NCBI GenBank assembly: GCA_964498015.1
Contig: CAZCFT010000043.1
Location: 1-20,684 of the forward strand
Direction: 5' to 3'
Source: CAWEZN01 sp964498015
GTDB lineage: Bacteria > Zixibacteria > MSB-5A5 > GN15 > PGXB01
DNA: 20,684 bases
Both the position numbers and the translations under genes were made by a program. A model generated the notes under the pieces. That model saw nothing but the letters and a program-made list of their open reading frames with translations, made no database searches and was not told the DNA's origin. Shown here in pieces: positions 1-7,592 of this stretch (positions are counted from its first letter, which is position 1; each line of letters begins with the position of its first letter).

Positions 1-84
1 GGCAGTAGCCGGACCATAATTATGTCCATAAACGCAAAACACCCCCATTTTCCCCGCCACCGCCCTTGCAACCGCCTTTTCCCA

Positions 85-140
85 TCTCCCTCTGGGAGAG
101 GGGTTAGGGGTGAGGGAGAACTGGGGTTAGGGGTGAGGGA
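85..140. repeat. G-rich tandem direct repeat with short hairpin
   Basis: The 18-mer GGGGTTAGGGGTGAGGGA occurs at 100-117 and again, identical, at 123-140 (period 23). Just before it, TCTCCC (85-90) and GGGAGA (94-99) form a 6-bp hairpin with a TCT loop. Similar CTCCCTCTGGGAGAG / TTAGGGGTGAGGG elements are a familiar kind of interspersed intergenic repeat in bacterial genomes. That family link is from memory, not searched. Confidence 0.75.
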
Positions 141-278
141 AAACCCCGCAATGGCTTTGAATGGTTTCACAGAAATTCAATTCCAAATCCGCCGTAAGCC
201 TATCGCCTCGTGACAATTATGAAAGAAAAATCGCCAAAAGATAAAACAAAACAAACCCGCTCAAAAACGCCCCTTTCT

Positions 279-302
279 TGTGATATATTCCTATATATCA
301 CA
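279..302. promoter_or_regulatory. 24-bp dyad, probable operator upstream of lon
   Basis: TGTGATATAT (279-288) and ATATATCACA (293-302) are perfect 10-bp inverted arms around the 4-nt centre TCCT. The outer TGTGA/TCACA pentamers look like CRP/FNR-family half-sites. Here they are 14 nt apart instead of the usual 6 (CRP), so a classic CRP site is not supported. The dyad lies about 70 bp upstream of the candidate lon -35 box. An operator for an unknown dimeric regulator is inferred; a transcript hairpin is the alternative. Confidence 0.45.
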
Positions 303-370
303 CAGATTTACACTGCCGATTGTACTATCCAGAAAAATTCAAAAAACGAACCCAAATTCCCTATATCTCT

Positions 371-401
371 TTGCAATATATACAATTAGCCATTTTATAA
401 T
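371..401 (+). promoter_or_regulatory. Candidate sigma70-type promoter for lon
   Basis: A perfect -10 hexamer TATAAT lies at 396-401 and a -35-like TTGCAA at 371-376. The spacer is 19 nt, longer than the optimal 17, so the match is only fair. It would give a 5' untranslated leader of about 150 nt before the lon ATG at 559. I see no CIRCE-type heat-shock dyad in the region. Confidence 0.35.
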
Positions 402-469
402 GGGTTCGTTCGTTTTAATAAATAACTTAGTGATTGTAGGTAGCTCTTGGAGCAGTGATTTTATCTCGG

Positions 470-540
470 CCTATGAGGCCAAAAAAAAACTCCACATCCA
501 ACCAAAATTGATTACCTTATCTTTGAAGATGCCTCATAGG
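470..540 (+). repeat. 10-bp inverted repeat in the lon leader
   Basis: CCTATGAGGC (470-479) is exactly complementary to GCCTCATAGG (531-540), with 51 nt between the arms. The right arm ends 18 nt before the ATG at 559 and overlaps a second in-frame ATG at 529. A stem here could affect access to the translation start. The left arm sits in its own small hairpin (GGCCT-ATG-AGGCC, 469-481), so the two structures would compete. Confidence 0.45.
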
Positions 541-558
541 GACGGTTGGAAAATTGAT

Positions 559-2943
559 ATGAAAGTTGAACACAGCGAAGAAAAAATAGAGATAAAAAGC
601 CGCCTGCCGGTCATTCCCCTGCGGGATATTGTCATTTTTCCACACATGATTTACCCTCTGCTGGTTGGCAGACAGTTTACAGTCTCAGCCTTGCAGGAAG
701 CGATGATTTTGGACAAGCAGGTTTTTTTGGTAGCTCAGAAAACTCCTGAGGCTGAAGTACCTGCCCAGAAAGACCTATATGAAATGGGTGTTGTCGCCAG
801 AATCCTGCAAATTATGAAACTACCCAATGGTACTCTCAAAGTCTTAGTAGAAGGGCTGGTTCGCGCCAGAATAAAGACATTCAATAAAACGGGAAGTTTC
901 TATGCCACACGTTTGCAGGTTCTTACGCCGGAAAGCATAACGGACCGGGAAATCGAAGCATTGGCTCGCAATATGACCGAGCTATTTTCGGAATATGTCA
1001 GGCTCAATCGACGAATACCCGAAGAAATCTTGTATTCTATTTCGACCATCGAAGACTATCAGAAACTTGTAGATACGGTCGCCGCTCATATTCTGGTCAA
1101 AATGGAAATAAAACAAAAGATGCTCGAATTTGAGTCAATCAAGGTCCAACTCGCCGAAATTTCAAATATAATCCGTTCCGAAATTGAAATTCTAAAAATC
1201 GAGCAGAAGATCGATGGCACCGTCCGCGAGTCACTTTCCAAAAATCAGAAAGAATTTTATTTGCAAGAGCAGTTGCGGGCGATTAAAGAGGAATTAGGTC
1301 AAGGGGATGAATTTGGCGGTGAGGTTGAGGATCTTCAGAAAAAATTGGAAAAGCTGACCCTGCCTGCTGAAGCAAAACAAAAGGCTGAGGAAGAAATAAA
1401 ACGGCTGTCCAAAATGCATCCCTATTCTGCCGAATCGGCAGTTCTAAGAAGCTATGTCGAATGGGTTTTGGCCCTTCCGTGGAGTACTACGACAAAAGAC
1501 AGGTCAGACTTTAGGGAGGTAAAGTCGATCCTTGATGGCGATCATTTTGGTCTTGAAAAACCCAAGAAGCGGATCATCGAGCATCTGGCCGTGCTGAAAA
1601 TAGCCGGAAAGGTCAAAGGACCGATTTTATGTCTGGTGGGTCCGCCGGGAGTGGGGAAGACGTCATTGGGCCGCTCCATCGCAAGAGCCCTCGACCGAAA
1701 ATTTGTACGGATGTCGCTGGGCGGTATCCATGACGAGGCTGAGATTCGTGGGCATAGAAGAACCTATATTGGCTCCCTGCCCGGTCGGATTATTCAATCT
1801 TTGAAAAGAGCCGGTTCGGCCAATCCGGTATTCTTGCTTGATGAAGTTGACAAAATTGGAATTGATTTTCGGGGCGATCCCGCCTCGGCGCTTTTGGAAG
1901 TTCTCGACCCGGAACAAAACTCGACTTTTTCCGACAATTACCTTGAGCTCGATTTTGATCTATCTCAGGTCTTATTCATTACGACCGCAAATTCGATGGA
2001 CGATATTCCTCCCCCCCTTATCGATAGGATGGAAATCATTCGCCTTCCCGGATATCTTGAACATGAGAAAGTCGGAATAATTAAAGGATTTCTAATCCCA
2101 AAATTGAAAAAGGAATTGGGATTGGAAGGAATAAATGTTGAATTTACAGAAGATGCCCTCTATGAGATCATAAGATTCTACACGAAAGAAGCGGGTGTAA
2201 GGGAAGCCGAGAGACAGGTGGCCTCAGTCATGCGAAAAATAGCCCAGAAGCTTGCAGAAGGCCGGAAGACAAAGAAATATAAGATTAATGTTCGCGAGGT
2301 CGGCGGGTATTTAGGTGTCAGAACGTATGTTGCCACTGATATTCAGCCTCATCCAAAACCGGGATATGCGGTCGGTTTGGCATGGACAGAATTCGGCGGG
2401 GAAGTCTTGCCGATAGAAGTGACCCTGATGAAAGGGCAATCTAAGCTGACACTGACCGGCAGGATTGGAACTGTTATGCAGGAATCGGCCACGGCGGCGC
2501 TTTCTTATATTAGGAGTCACGCAGGCGATTTTGGATTAAGTCCCAACTTTTTTGATAAAACGGAAATCCATCTGCACGCGCCCGAAGGAGCGGTCCCTAA
2601 AGATGGCCCTTCAGCCGGTATTACTATTCTGGTCGCGATTCTCTCGGCCTTGACCAAGAAACCTATCCGTTCCAGCCTTGCGTTTACTGGCGAAATTACT
2701 CTAAGCGGCGACATACTGGCCATAGGTGGACTGAATGAAAAGTTGCTGGCCGCAAGAAGGTCAGGTATTTCAGATATCATTTATCCATTTAAGAATAAGA
2801 AAGACCTTTCCGAGCTTCCCAAAGAATTAATTGGGGGACTCAACCTTATCCCGATTAGGGGAGTTGATGAGGGGATCAAATTGGTCTTTGGCAATGGGTC
2901 AAAAAATGCCTTTAAATCACTGAAGAAAAAAGCCAAAAAATGA
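559..2943 (+). CDS. lon: ATP-dependent protease Lon
   Basis: Cytosolic AAA+ serine protease that unfolds and degrades misfolded and regulatory proteins. From the ATG at 559 the protein has 794 residues, close to the 784 of E. coli Lon. The N-terminal substrate-binding domain opens with LPVIPLRD (residues 16-23) and is followed by a long helical stretch (about 190-300). The AAA+ module has Walker A GPPGVGKT (361-368), Walker B LLDEVD (426-431) and an arginine finger in IDRME (R490). The protease domain has the catalytic Ser685 in PKDGPSAG and Lys728 in GLNEKL, exactly 43 residues apart as in E. coli S679/K722. The frame is open upstream to 280, but those 93 residues do not look like Lon. ATG 529 is the alternative start (804 residues), and neither has a strong ribosome site. 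engB follows after 63 nt, the same neighbour pair as lonA-ysxC in Bacillus. Confidence 0.96.
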   Translation: MKVEHSEEKIEIKSRLPVIPLRDIVIFPHMIYPLLVGRQFTVSALQEAMILDKQVFLVAQKTPEAEVPAQKDLYEMGVVARILQIMKLPNGTLKVLVEGLVRARIKTFNKTGSFYATRLQVLTPESITDREIEALARNMTELFSEYVRLNRRIPEEILYSISTIEDYQKLVDTVAAHILVKMEIKQKMLEFESIKVQLAEISNIIRSEIEILKIEQKIDGTVRESLSKNQKEFYLQEQLRAIKEELGQGDEFGGEVEDLQKKLEKLTLPAEAKQKAEEEIKRLSKMHPYSAESAVLRSYVEWVLALPWSTTTKDRSDFREVKSILDGDHFGLEKPKKRIIEHLAVLKIAGKVKGPILCLVGPPGVGKTSLGRSIARALDRKFVRMSLGGIHDEAEIRGHRRTYIGSLPGRIIQSLKRAGSANPVFLLDEVDKIGIDFRGDPASALLEVLDPEQNSTFSDNYLELDFDLSQVLFITTANSMDDIPPPLIDRMEIIRLPGYLEHEKVGIIKGFLIPKLKKELGLEGINVEFTEDALYEIIRFYTKEAGVREAERQVASVMRKIAQKLAEGRKTKKYKINVREVGGYLGVRTYVATDIQPHPKPGYAVGLAWTEFGGEVLPIEVTLMKGQSKLTLTGRIGTVMQESATAALSYIRSHAGDFGLSPNFFDKTEIHLHAPEGAVPKDGPSAGITILVAILSALTKKPIRSSLAFTGEITLSGDILAIGGLNEKLLAARRSGISDIIYPFKNKKDLSELPKELIGGLNLIPIRGVDEGIKLVFGNGSKNAFKSLKKKAKK

Positions 2944-3006
2944 GATTGCCTTTTCAACAATTATTCTATTTACTGACTGTCCGACTGATGAGAGCTTCAT
3001 TATAAA

Positions 3007-3579
3007 ATGCCACAAAAAGCGGTTTTCGTCGGCTCATTTCAAGATGTGCTCCGAATGCCATCTGATAACCGCGCTCATATCGCTTTCGCGGGCAGGTCAA
3101 ATGTCGGGAAATCAACTCTGTTGAATTGCATAGTCGGGCAAAAAAAGCTGGCCCGGACTTCCAAAACCCCCGGCAGAACTCAGTCTATTAATTTCTTCCT
3201 GATTGACGACCGGTACTATTTTGTTGACCTGCCCGGTTTCGGTTTTGCCAAAGTTCCCGAAAAAATTCGGCTGAATTGGGGAAAACTTGTGGATAATTAC
3301 TTGAATACTGTTGATAACCTGTTGGGATTAATATATTTGTTTGATTGTCGGCGCGAACCAGATGAATTGGACCTGACAATGCTTGATTGGCTGAAGCAAA
3401 AACGAAAAAAATTTGCATTTGTTTTGACGAAATCGGATAAATTGAGCAGAAGCGCTTTGATAAAAAAGGCCGCCGATATTGAGGAAATTTTCAAGGTCAA
3501 ACCGATAATTTTCTCCAATATCTCAGGTATCGGAAAAGATGAGCTGTTGAGATGGATAGGATCTGCAGTCCAAATTTGA
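3007..3579 (+). CDS. engB: Ribosome-biogenesis GTPase EngB (YsxC/YihA)
   Basis: Small TRAFAC-class GTPase needed for late assembly of the 50S subunit in the bacteria where it has been studied. The 190-residue length is normal. G motifs seen are: G1 GRSNVGKS (29-36), G2 region TPGRTQ (54-59), G3 DLPG (74-77), G4 TKSD (141-144) and G5-like SNISG (170-174). The N-terminus MPQKAVFVGS fits the family (a short strand before the IAFAGRS core), which supports the ATG at 3007. Upstream GAGAG is a poor ribosome site at long spacing. The gene lies 63 nt after lon and 27 nt before purA, so one transcript for all three is likely. Nothing is odd in the catalytic motifs. Confidence 0.95.
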   Translation: MPQKAVFVGSFQDVLRMPSDNRAHIAFAGRSNVGKSTLLNCIVGQKKLARTSKTPGRTQSINFFLIDDRYYFVDLPGFGFAKVPEKIRLNWGKLVDNYLNTVDNLLGLIYLFDCRREPDELDLTMLDWLKQKRKKFAFVLTKSDKLSRSALIKKAADIEEIFKVKPIIFSNISGIGKDELLRWIGSAVQI

Positions 3580-3606
3580 ATATTTGATTTTCTTGGGAGT
3601 TAGAAG

Positions 3607-4881
3607 ATGGGCAAAAATGTAATTGTCGTCGGGTGCCAATGGGGTGATGAGGGAAAAGGGAAAGTGGTTGACCTTCTGGCGGAAAAAGCGGACGTGATCG
3701 CCAGATTCCAGGGCGGCGCAAATGCGGGGCATACCATTCTGGCCGACGGGAAAAAATTTGTGCTTCACCTCGTGCCATCCGGCATTATCCATAAAGGCAA
3801 AATATGCTACATCGGTAATGGCGTCGTGCTTGACCCGTTTGGATTGATCGAAGAAATTGATTCCTTGAAGAAAGAAGGAATCGATTGCGTCGGTCGCCTA
3901 TATGTTTCTTCAGCCGTCAATTTGGTTCTGCCATACCATAAAATGATTGAATGCATTGAAGAAAAAAATCGGGGTGAAGCTGGGATCGGGACTACTCTTC
4001 GAGGGATTGGGCCTTCATATCGAGACAAAATTGACAGATGCGGCATTAGGCTTTGCGATTTATTGGCTCCTGATAGACTCAGAAAGAAACTGGAGCTTCA
4101 ACAGAAAATCAAGCAGGCGTATTTCGAGAATTGCACAGATGAACGAGGCGACATCAATAAGATATTTGACGACTTGATTGAAATTGCGCCGATCCTAAAA
4201 CCGCTGATGATAGATGTCTCGTTGTGTCTGGCCGCGCATTATAAGTCGGGGAAATCAATACTATTTGAGGGGGCGCAGGGAGCCATGCTCGATATCGATC
4301 TGGGGACATACCCTTTTGTGACATCTTCAAATACGACTGTCGGCGGGGCATTGACTGGTCTTGGAATCGGGCCAAAGATGATAGATGAAGTGATAGGTGT
4401 GGTGAAGGCCTATACTACTCGCGTTGGCGCCGGGCCTTTTCCTGCTGAATTGACAAATTCTCTCGGCGAGAAACTTCGTAAAACCGGAGGCGAATTCGGC
4501 TCCACGACAGGAAGGCCGCGCCGAACCGGATGGCTTGACCTTGTCGCCCTCCGCCAGGCTTGCCGAATAAATGGCGTAGAAAAAATCGCAGTAACAAAAT
4601 TGGATGTTCTCGATGAATTGGAGAAAATTGAGGTTTGTGTTGCCTATAAATTGGATGGCGAGATGCTTGAGCAAATTCCTCTTGATATGGACGAATTATG
4701 GAATGCTGAGCCGGTTTACAGGGAATTTGAGGGCTGGAGGACCTCTACAACAGGTAAGACAGGGCTTGAGCGATTGCCTTCAAATGCGAGAAAATATCTG
4801 GACTTTATCACTGACAACCTTAGTGTCGGCTTGAGCTTTGTCTCCACAGGCCCGGAGCGGCAACAGACGATTCTGGTTTAG
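3607..4881 (+). CDS. purA: Adenylosuccinate synthetase
   Basis: Catalyses IMP + aspartate + GTP to adenylosuccinate + GDP + phosphate, the first committed step from IMP to AMP. The signature QWGDEGKGK lies at residues 11-19, with the catalytic Asp14 and phosphate loop, and the second catalytic residue His42 is in GGANAGHT. Length 424 is typical of bacterial PurA (about 425-430). The later family blocks GIGTTLRGIGPSY, FEGAQGAMLDIDLGTYPFVTSSN and TTGRPRRTGWLD are all intact. The start ATG has a good ribosome site, GGGAG at 3595-3599, 7 nt upstream. It sits 27 nt after engB. The product is probably a cytosolic homodimer, as in the family. Confidence 0.97.
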   Translation: MGKNVIVVGCQWGDEGKGKVVDLLAEKADVIARFQGGANAGHTILADGKKFVLHLVPSGIIHKGKICYIGNGVVLDPFGLIEEIDSLKKEGIDCVGRLYVSSAVNLVLPYHKMIECIEEKNRGEAGIGTTLRGIGPSYRDKIDRCGIRLCDLLAPDRLRKKLELQQKIKQAYFENCTDERGDINKIFDDLIEIAPILKPLMIDVSLCLAAHYKSGKSILFEGAQGAMLDIDLGTYPFVTSSNTTVGGALTGLGIGPKMIDEVIGVVKAYTTRVGAGPFPAELTNSLGEKLRKTGGEFGSTTGRPRRTGWLDLVALRQACRINGVEKIAVTKLDVLDELEKIEVCVAYKLDGEMLEQIPLDMDELWNAEPVYREFEGWRTSTTGKTGLERLPSNARKYLDFITDNLSVGLSFVSTGPERQQTILV

Positions 4882-4907
4882 TCACTTTGAAGTGCGTCGG
4901 CAGGCAT

Positions 4908-4941
4908 CTGGCAGACCTCTCTATTGCTGATTTTCTGCCAG
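4908..4941 (+). repeat. Hairpin downstream of purA
   Basis: CTGGCAGA (4908-4915) and TCTGCCAG (4934-4941) are perfect 8-bp inverted arms with an 18-nt loop, 26 nt past the purA stop. No T-tract follows on the plus strand, so it is not a standard intrinsic terminator. It may be a 3'-end stabilising or processing structure. Its arm sequences (GGCAGA/TCTGCC) recur in the next dyad at 5013-5031. Confidence 0.45.
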
Positions 4942-5004
4942 TCCCCAACTTATCTTCCAAAACCGCTTGATTTTGCCCAAGCTTTATATTTATTAGCGCT
5001 GTTG

Positions 5005-5031
5005 AAGAAAAAGGCAGAATTGAATTCTGCC
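5005..5031 (-). terminator. Leftward-facing intrinsic-terminator-like hairpin before tRNA-Ala
   Basis: GGCAGAATT (5013-5021) and AATTCTGCC (5023-5031) form a perfect dyad around one base. As RNA this gives a 7-bp stem with a 5-nt loop. Read on the minus strand, the stem is followed by TTTTTCTT (5012 down to 5005), a good intrinsic terminator. No minus-strand gene lies to its right before 10473, so it would stop antisense transcription running into purA. On the plus strand there is no T-tract. It ends 18 nt before the tRNA. Confidence 0.45.
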
Positions 5032-5049
5032 GTTGTGGCGAAAAATGCT

Positions 5050-5122
5050 GGGGCAGTAGCTCAGCTGGGAGAGCATCACGTTCGCAACGTGAGGGTCGGC
5101 GGTTCGAATCCGCTCTGCTCCA
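5050..5122 (+). tRNA. tRNA-Ala (anticodon CGC)
   Basis: A full 73-nt cloverleaf folds by hand. The acceptor stem is GGGGCAG with CTGCTCC and discriminator A73. The D stem is GCTC/GAGC, the anticodon stem is TCACG/CGTGA around the loop TTCGCAA, the variable loop is GGGTC, and the T stem is GGCGG/CCGCT around TTCGAAT. The anticodon CGC reads the alanine codon GCG. The G3.U70 wobble, the main identity mark for alanyl-tRNA synthetase, is present. The 3' CCA is not encoded. It lies 21 nt upstream of the SRP RNA, so co-transcription is likely. Confidence 0.97.
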
Positions 5123-5143
5123 ATAAATTTTATGTAGGTGAAT

Positions 5144-5413
<270 letters not shown>

Positions 5414-5540
5414 TAAATTGAAAGAATGCGGCATGGCAAACCGGAATATCTTCTGGTCACAAAGTATGGGCGGGCCTTGCCCCCGCCAAGCGCAGGCTTG
5501 CATTCTTGTGTAGTAATTGAACGCCGGAAATCATATTGAG

Positions 5541-7238
5541 ATGTCATATCAAATTCTGGCCAGAAAATATAGGCCGCAACAGTTCGATGATATCATCGCC
5601 CAAGAGCATGTCACCAAGACTCTGAAAAATGCGCTCAGCGGTGGGCGGTTATCATCAGGGTATCTTTTCACCGGCCCACGAGGCACCGGCAAGACCTCGA
5701 CGGCCCGAATTTTGGCCAAGGCTTTGAATTGCGTCGAGGGGCCGACGGCTACACCGTGCGATAAATGCCCTTCCTGTCTGGAGATTGTTTCTGCTTCGTC
5801 TCTTGATGTTCTTGAAATTGACGCCGCCTCCAATACCGGAGTCGATGACATTCGCACGCTTCGTGAAAATGTCCGCTATTTGCCTACTTCCGGAAAGAAG
5901 AGAATATATATTATCGACGAAGTACATCGGCTATCCGGTTCCGCCTTTGACGCCCTTCTCAAAACACTTGAAGAACCTCCGCCGCACGTGGTCTTTATTT
6001 TTGCCACAACCGAACCCCATAAAGTCCCGGAGACAATTCGCAGTCGTACCCAGCGATATGATTTTCGACGCGTAAGCGTACCGGACCTCATAAAACATCT
6101 GAAGAAAGTGGCCGAGGCGGAGAAAATTGGAATCGATGATGAGGCTTTATTCATAATTGCTCGCAAGGCCGACGGCGCTGTGAGAGATTCCTTATCACTG
6201 CTGGATCAGCTTTCATCATTTTCTGAAGGAAAAATCACCGAACGGCAGGTGGTAGAGGCTCTCGGGCTTGTGGAACGTCAGGTTTATTTTCGATATGTCG
6301 ATATCATCGCCGCCCGCGAGAGCGCCAAAGCTCTCGAAATCATCAAAGAATTAATAAATTCAGGCGTGGAAATTCCCGAATTCTGCATGGGGGTAATCGA
6401 GCATTTTCGTGATCTTCTTATTTTGAAGAATTCGGACCAGCCGGAAAGGATTTTGGAGGTTTCCGATTCGGAATTTGAAAATTTCCGCAGACAGATTGAT
6501 TACTTTTCCACAGGCGACCTTCTTCGGATGATAAAACTTGTCAGCGATACCATTTTTGATATGAGGAGCGGTCTTAGCCCACGACTTCTTTTGGAGACTG
6601 CGACGCTAAGACTGGCCAATCTGGAATCAACTATCGTCTTCGAGGATATTTTGGCGTATCTATCGGACCAACCGGACTTGCAAGCTTCTGAGTCGTCCAC
6701 CGACCTTTTCGGAGCTCCTGCCAAACATGCTCCCACCGGCATTTCATTTCGCCAACCCGAAAGTGGGCCAGAAGCTACTACGGAAAAGAGCCAGACACTG
6801 GCTGAACTTCCATCATTCTCGGCGCGGCCGGTCAATCTTCCCATAGTCCAAAGCAATTGGGACAAATTCCTTGAGCATCTTAGAACTCAAAACGCGATGC
6901 TACCATCGCTTTTGGGGACGGCGGAAATAAAGGAAGTTAAAGATAATATTGTCACGGCGGTTTTTTATAATGCGGGCGGCTCAGCCAGCAGGCAAGTTGT
7001 CGAACAGCCGAATTTCATGACAATAATCACCGCCTCCCTGCGCGACTTCTTCAAAACCAATCTGAAAATAAAGTTCGAAATAGACTTGAGCAAAAAGACG
7101 ATCGCGCCGGTAAGGTCTCAACCTCCGACGGAAGAAAAAATAGACGCCGAGAAGCTCCTTGCTGGAGACGAGAAATTACGCAATTTGGTAGAAAAGCTTG
7201 ACGGCGAAATAATCGGGAAAAGAAAAGTTGAAGAATGA
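5541..7238 (+). CDS. dnaX: DNA polymerase III clamp-loader subunit tau/gamma
   Basis: ATPase of the clamp loader that opens the sliding clamp onto primed DNA; the C-terminal part normally tethers polymerase and helicase. I start it at ATG 5541 (MSYQILARKYRPQ, the family N-terminus), giving 565 residues; a TTG at 5517 in frame would add eight unrelated residues. Seen: Walker A GPRGTGKT (45-52), the zinc module cysteines C64/C73/C76/C79, Walker B IIDEVH (124-129) and sensor-1 FATTEP (154-159). The arginine-finger motif reads SRTQRYDF (168-175), with Thr where SRC is usual; Arg169 is kept. The C-terminal third is weakly conserved and ends with a short alpha/beta domain. I see no convincing frameshift site. 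The 127 nt before it hold a G+C-rich hairpin (GGCGGG 5469-5474 / CCCGCC 5482-5487) and long-range arms AAGAATGC/GCATTCTT (5422-5429/5500-5507). There is no clear promoter, so read-through from the SRP RNA is possible. Confidence 0.95.
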   Translation: MSYQILARKYRPQQFDDIIAQEHVTKTLKNALSGGRLSSGYLFTGPRGTGKTSTARILAKALNCVEGPTATPCDKCPSCLEIVSASSLDVLEIDAASNTGVDDIRTLRENVRYLPTSGKKRIYIIDEVHRLSGSAFDALLKTLEEPPPHVVFIFATTEPHKVPETIRSRTQRYDFRRVSVPDLIKHLKKVAEAEKIGIDDEALFIIARKADGAVRDSLSLLDQLSSFSEGKITERQVVEALGLVERQVYFRYVDIIAARESAKALEIIKELINSGVEIPEFCMGVIEHFRDLLILKNSDQPERILEVSDSEFENFRRQIDYFSTGDLLRMIKLVSDTIFDMRSGLSPRLLLETATLRLANLESTIVFEDILAYLSDQPDLQASESSTDLFGAPAKHAPTGISFRQPESGPEATTEKSQTLAELPSFSARPVNLPIVQSNWDKFLEHLRTQNAMLPSLLGTAEIKEVKDNIVTAVFYNAGGSASRQVVEQPNFMTIITASLRDFFKTNLKIKFEIDLSKKTIAPVRSQPPTEEKIDAEKLLAGDEKLRNLVEKLDGEIIGKRKVEE

Positions 7239-7259
7239 TTATATGTAGGAGAATGAACG

Positions 7260-7586
7260 ATGGGCAAAGGCCAATTGGGCGACATGATGAAGCAGTTCCA
7301 GAAGATGCAGGCCAAAATGGAGGAAATTCAGAGCAGGCTGGAACAGACACAAGTCGAAGGGTCCTCCGGCGGCGGTATGGTGAAAGTCATCGCCAACGGA
7401 AAACAGGATATAATGGAAGTGAAGATTGATCGTGAAGTGGTCAATCCTGATGATGTCGAAATGCTTCAGGATCTGATCGTCGCCGCGGTCAATCAGGCTC
7501 GCCAGAAAGCGCAGGAATTGCAGGCCGAGCAGATGGCGGAACTGACTGGCGGTCTGAACATCCCGGGAATGAACCTTCCGTTTTGA
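7260..7586 (+). CDS. ybaB: YbaB/EbfC family nucleoid-associated protein
   Basis: Small dimeric DNA-binding protein of the YbaB/EbfC family, thought to act at the nucleoid. The 108-residue length is typical. The N-terminal part is a charged helix rich in Gln, Met and Lys (LGDMMKQFQKMQAKMEEIQSRLEQ), followed by the family core VEGSSGGGMVKVIANGKQDIMEVKID. The C-terminal helix (LIVAAVNQARQKAQEL) and the tail GLNIPGMNLPF are also characteristic. The start is fixed by AGGAG at 7247-7251, 8 nt before the ATG. It begins 21 nt after dnaX and ends 6 nt before recR, the conserved dnaX-ybaB-recR order. The exact role is not settled in the family. Confidence 0.93.
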   Translation: MGKGQLGDMMKQFQKMQAKMEEIQSRLEQTQVEGSSGGGMVKVIANGKQDIMEVKIDREVVNPDDVEMLQDLIVAAVNQARQKAQELQAEQMAELTGGLNIPGMNLPF

Positions 7587-7592
7587 GACTCA

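Larger units (their letters stand above)
1..558. other. Gene-free left flank upstream of lon
   Basis: I see no convincing gene in this stretch. Frame 1 is open from the left edge to a stop at 211-213, but that reading runs straight through a G-rich repeat (85-140) and its product is low-complexity, so I do not call it. The frame of lon is open from 280, but the peptide before residue M(559) has no resemblance to the Lon N-terminal domain. The stretch holds the repeat, a 24-bp dyad (279-302), a candidate promoter (371-401) and an inverted repeat next to the lon start. These are listed separately. Confidence 0.7.

Noticed and set aside
1..213. Open frame through the left edge to a stop at 213
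   Set aside because: The reading crosses the G-rich direct repeat and the peptide is low-complexity (PSPSGRGVRGEGELGLGVRE); no family resemblance and no ribosome site.
469..489. GGCCT-ATG-AGGCC hairpin with nine A as a terminator
   Set aside because: The A-tract is on the wrong side for plus-strand termination, and on the minus strand the T-tract comes before the stem.
280..558. N-terminal extension of lon by 93 residues
   Set aside because: The extension has no Lon-like sequence, lies over a likely promoter and dyads, and the family N-terminus is accounted for from ATG 559.
4967..4996. Promoter for tRNA-Ala (TTGATT with TATATT or TATTAG)
   Set aside because: The good -10 is only 12 nt from the -35, and the one at 18 nt matches poorly; not strong enough to list.
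5469..5487. G+C-rich hairpin before dnaX as a terminator of the SRP RNA
   Set aside because: No T-tract follows on either strand, so termination is not supported.
7131..7142. A-run in dnaX as a programmed frameshift site
   Set aside because: Only six A residues, very near the 3' end; a shift there would barely shorten the protein and there is no clear stimulatory stem.
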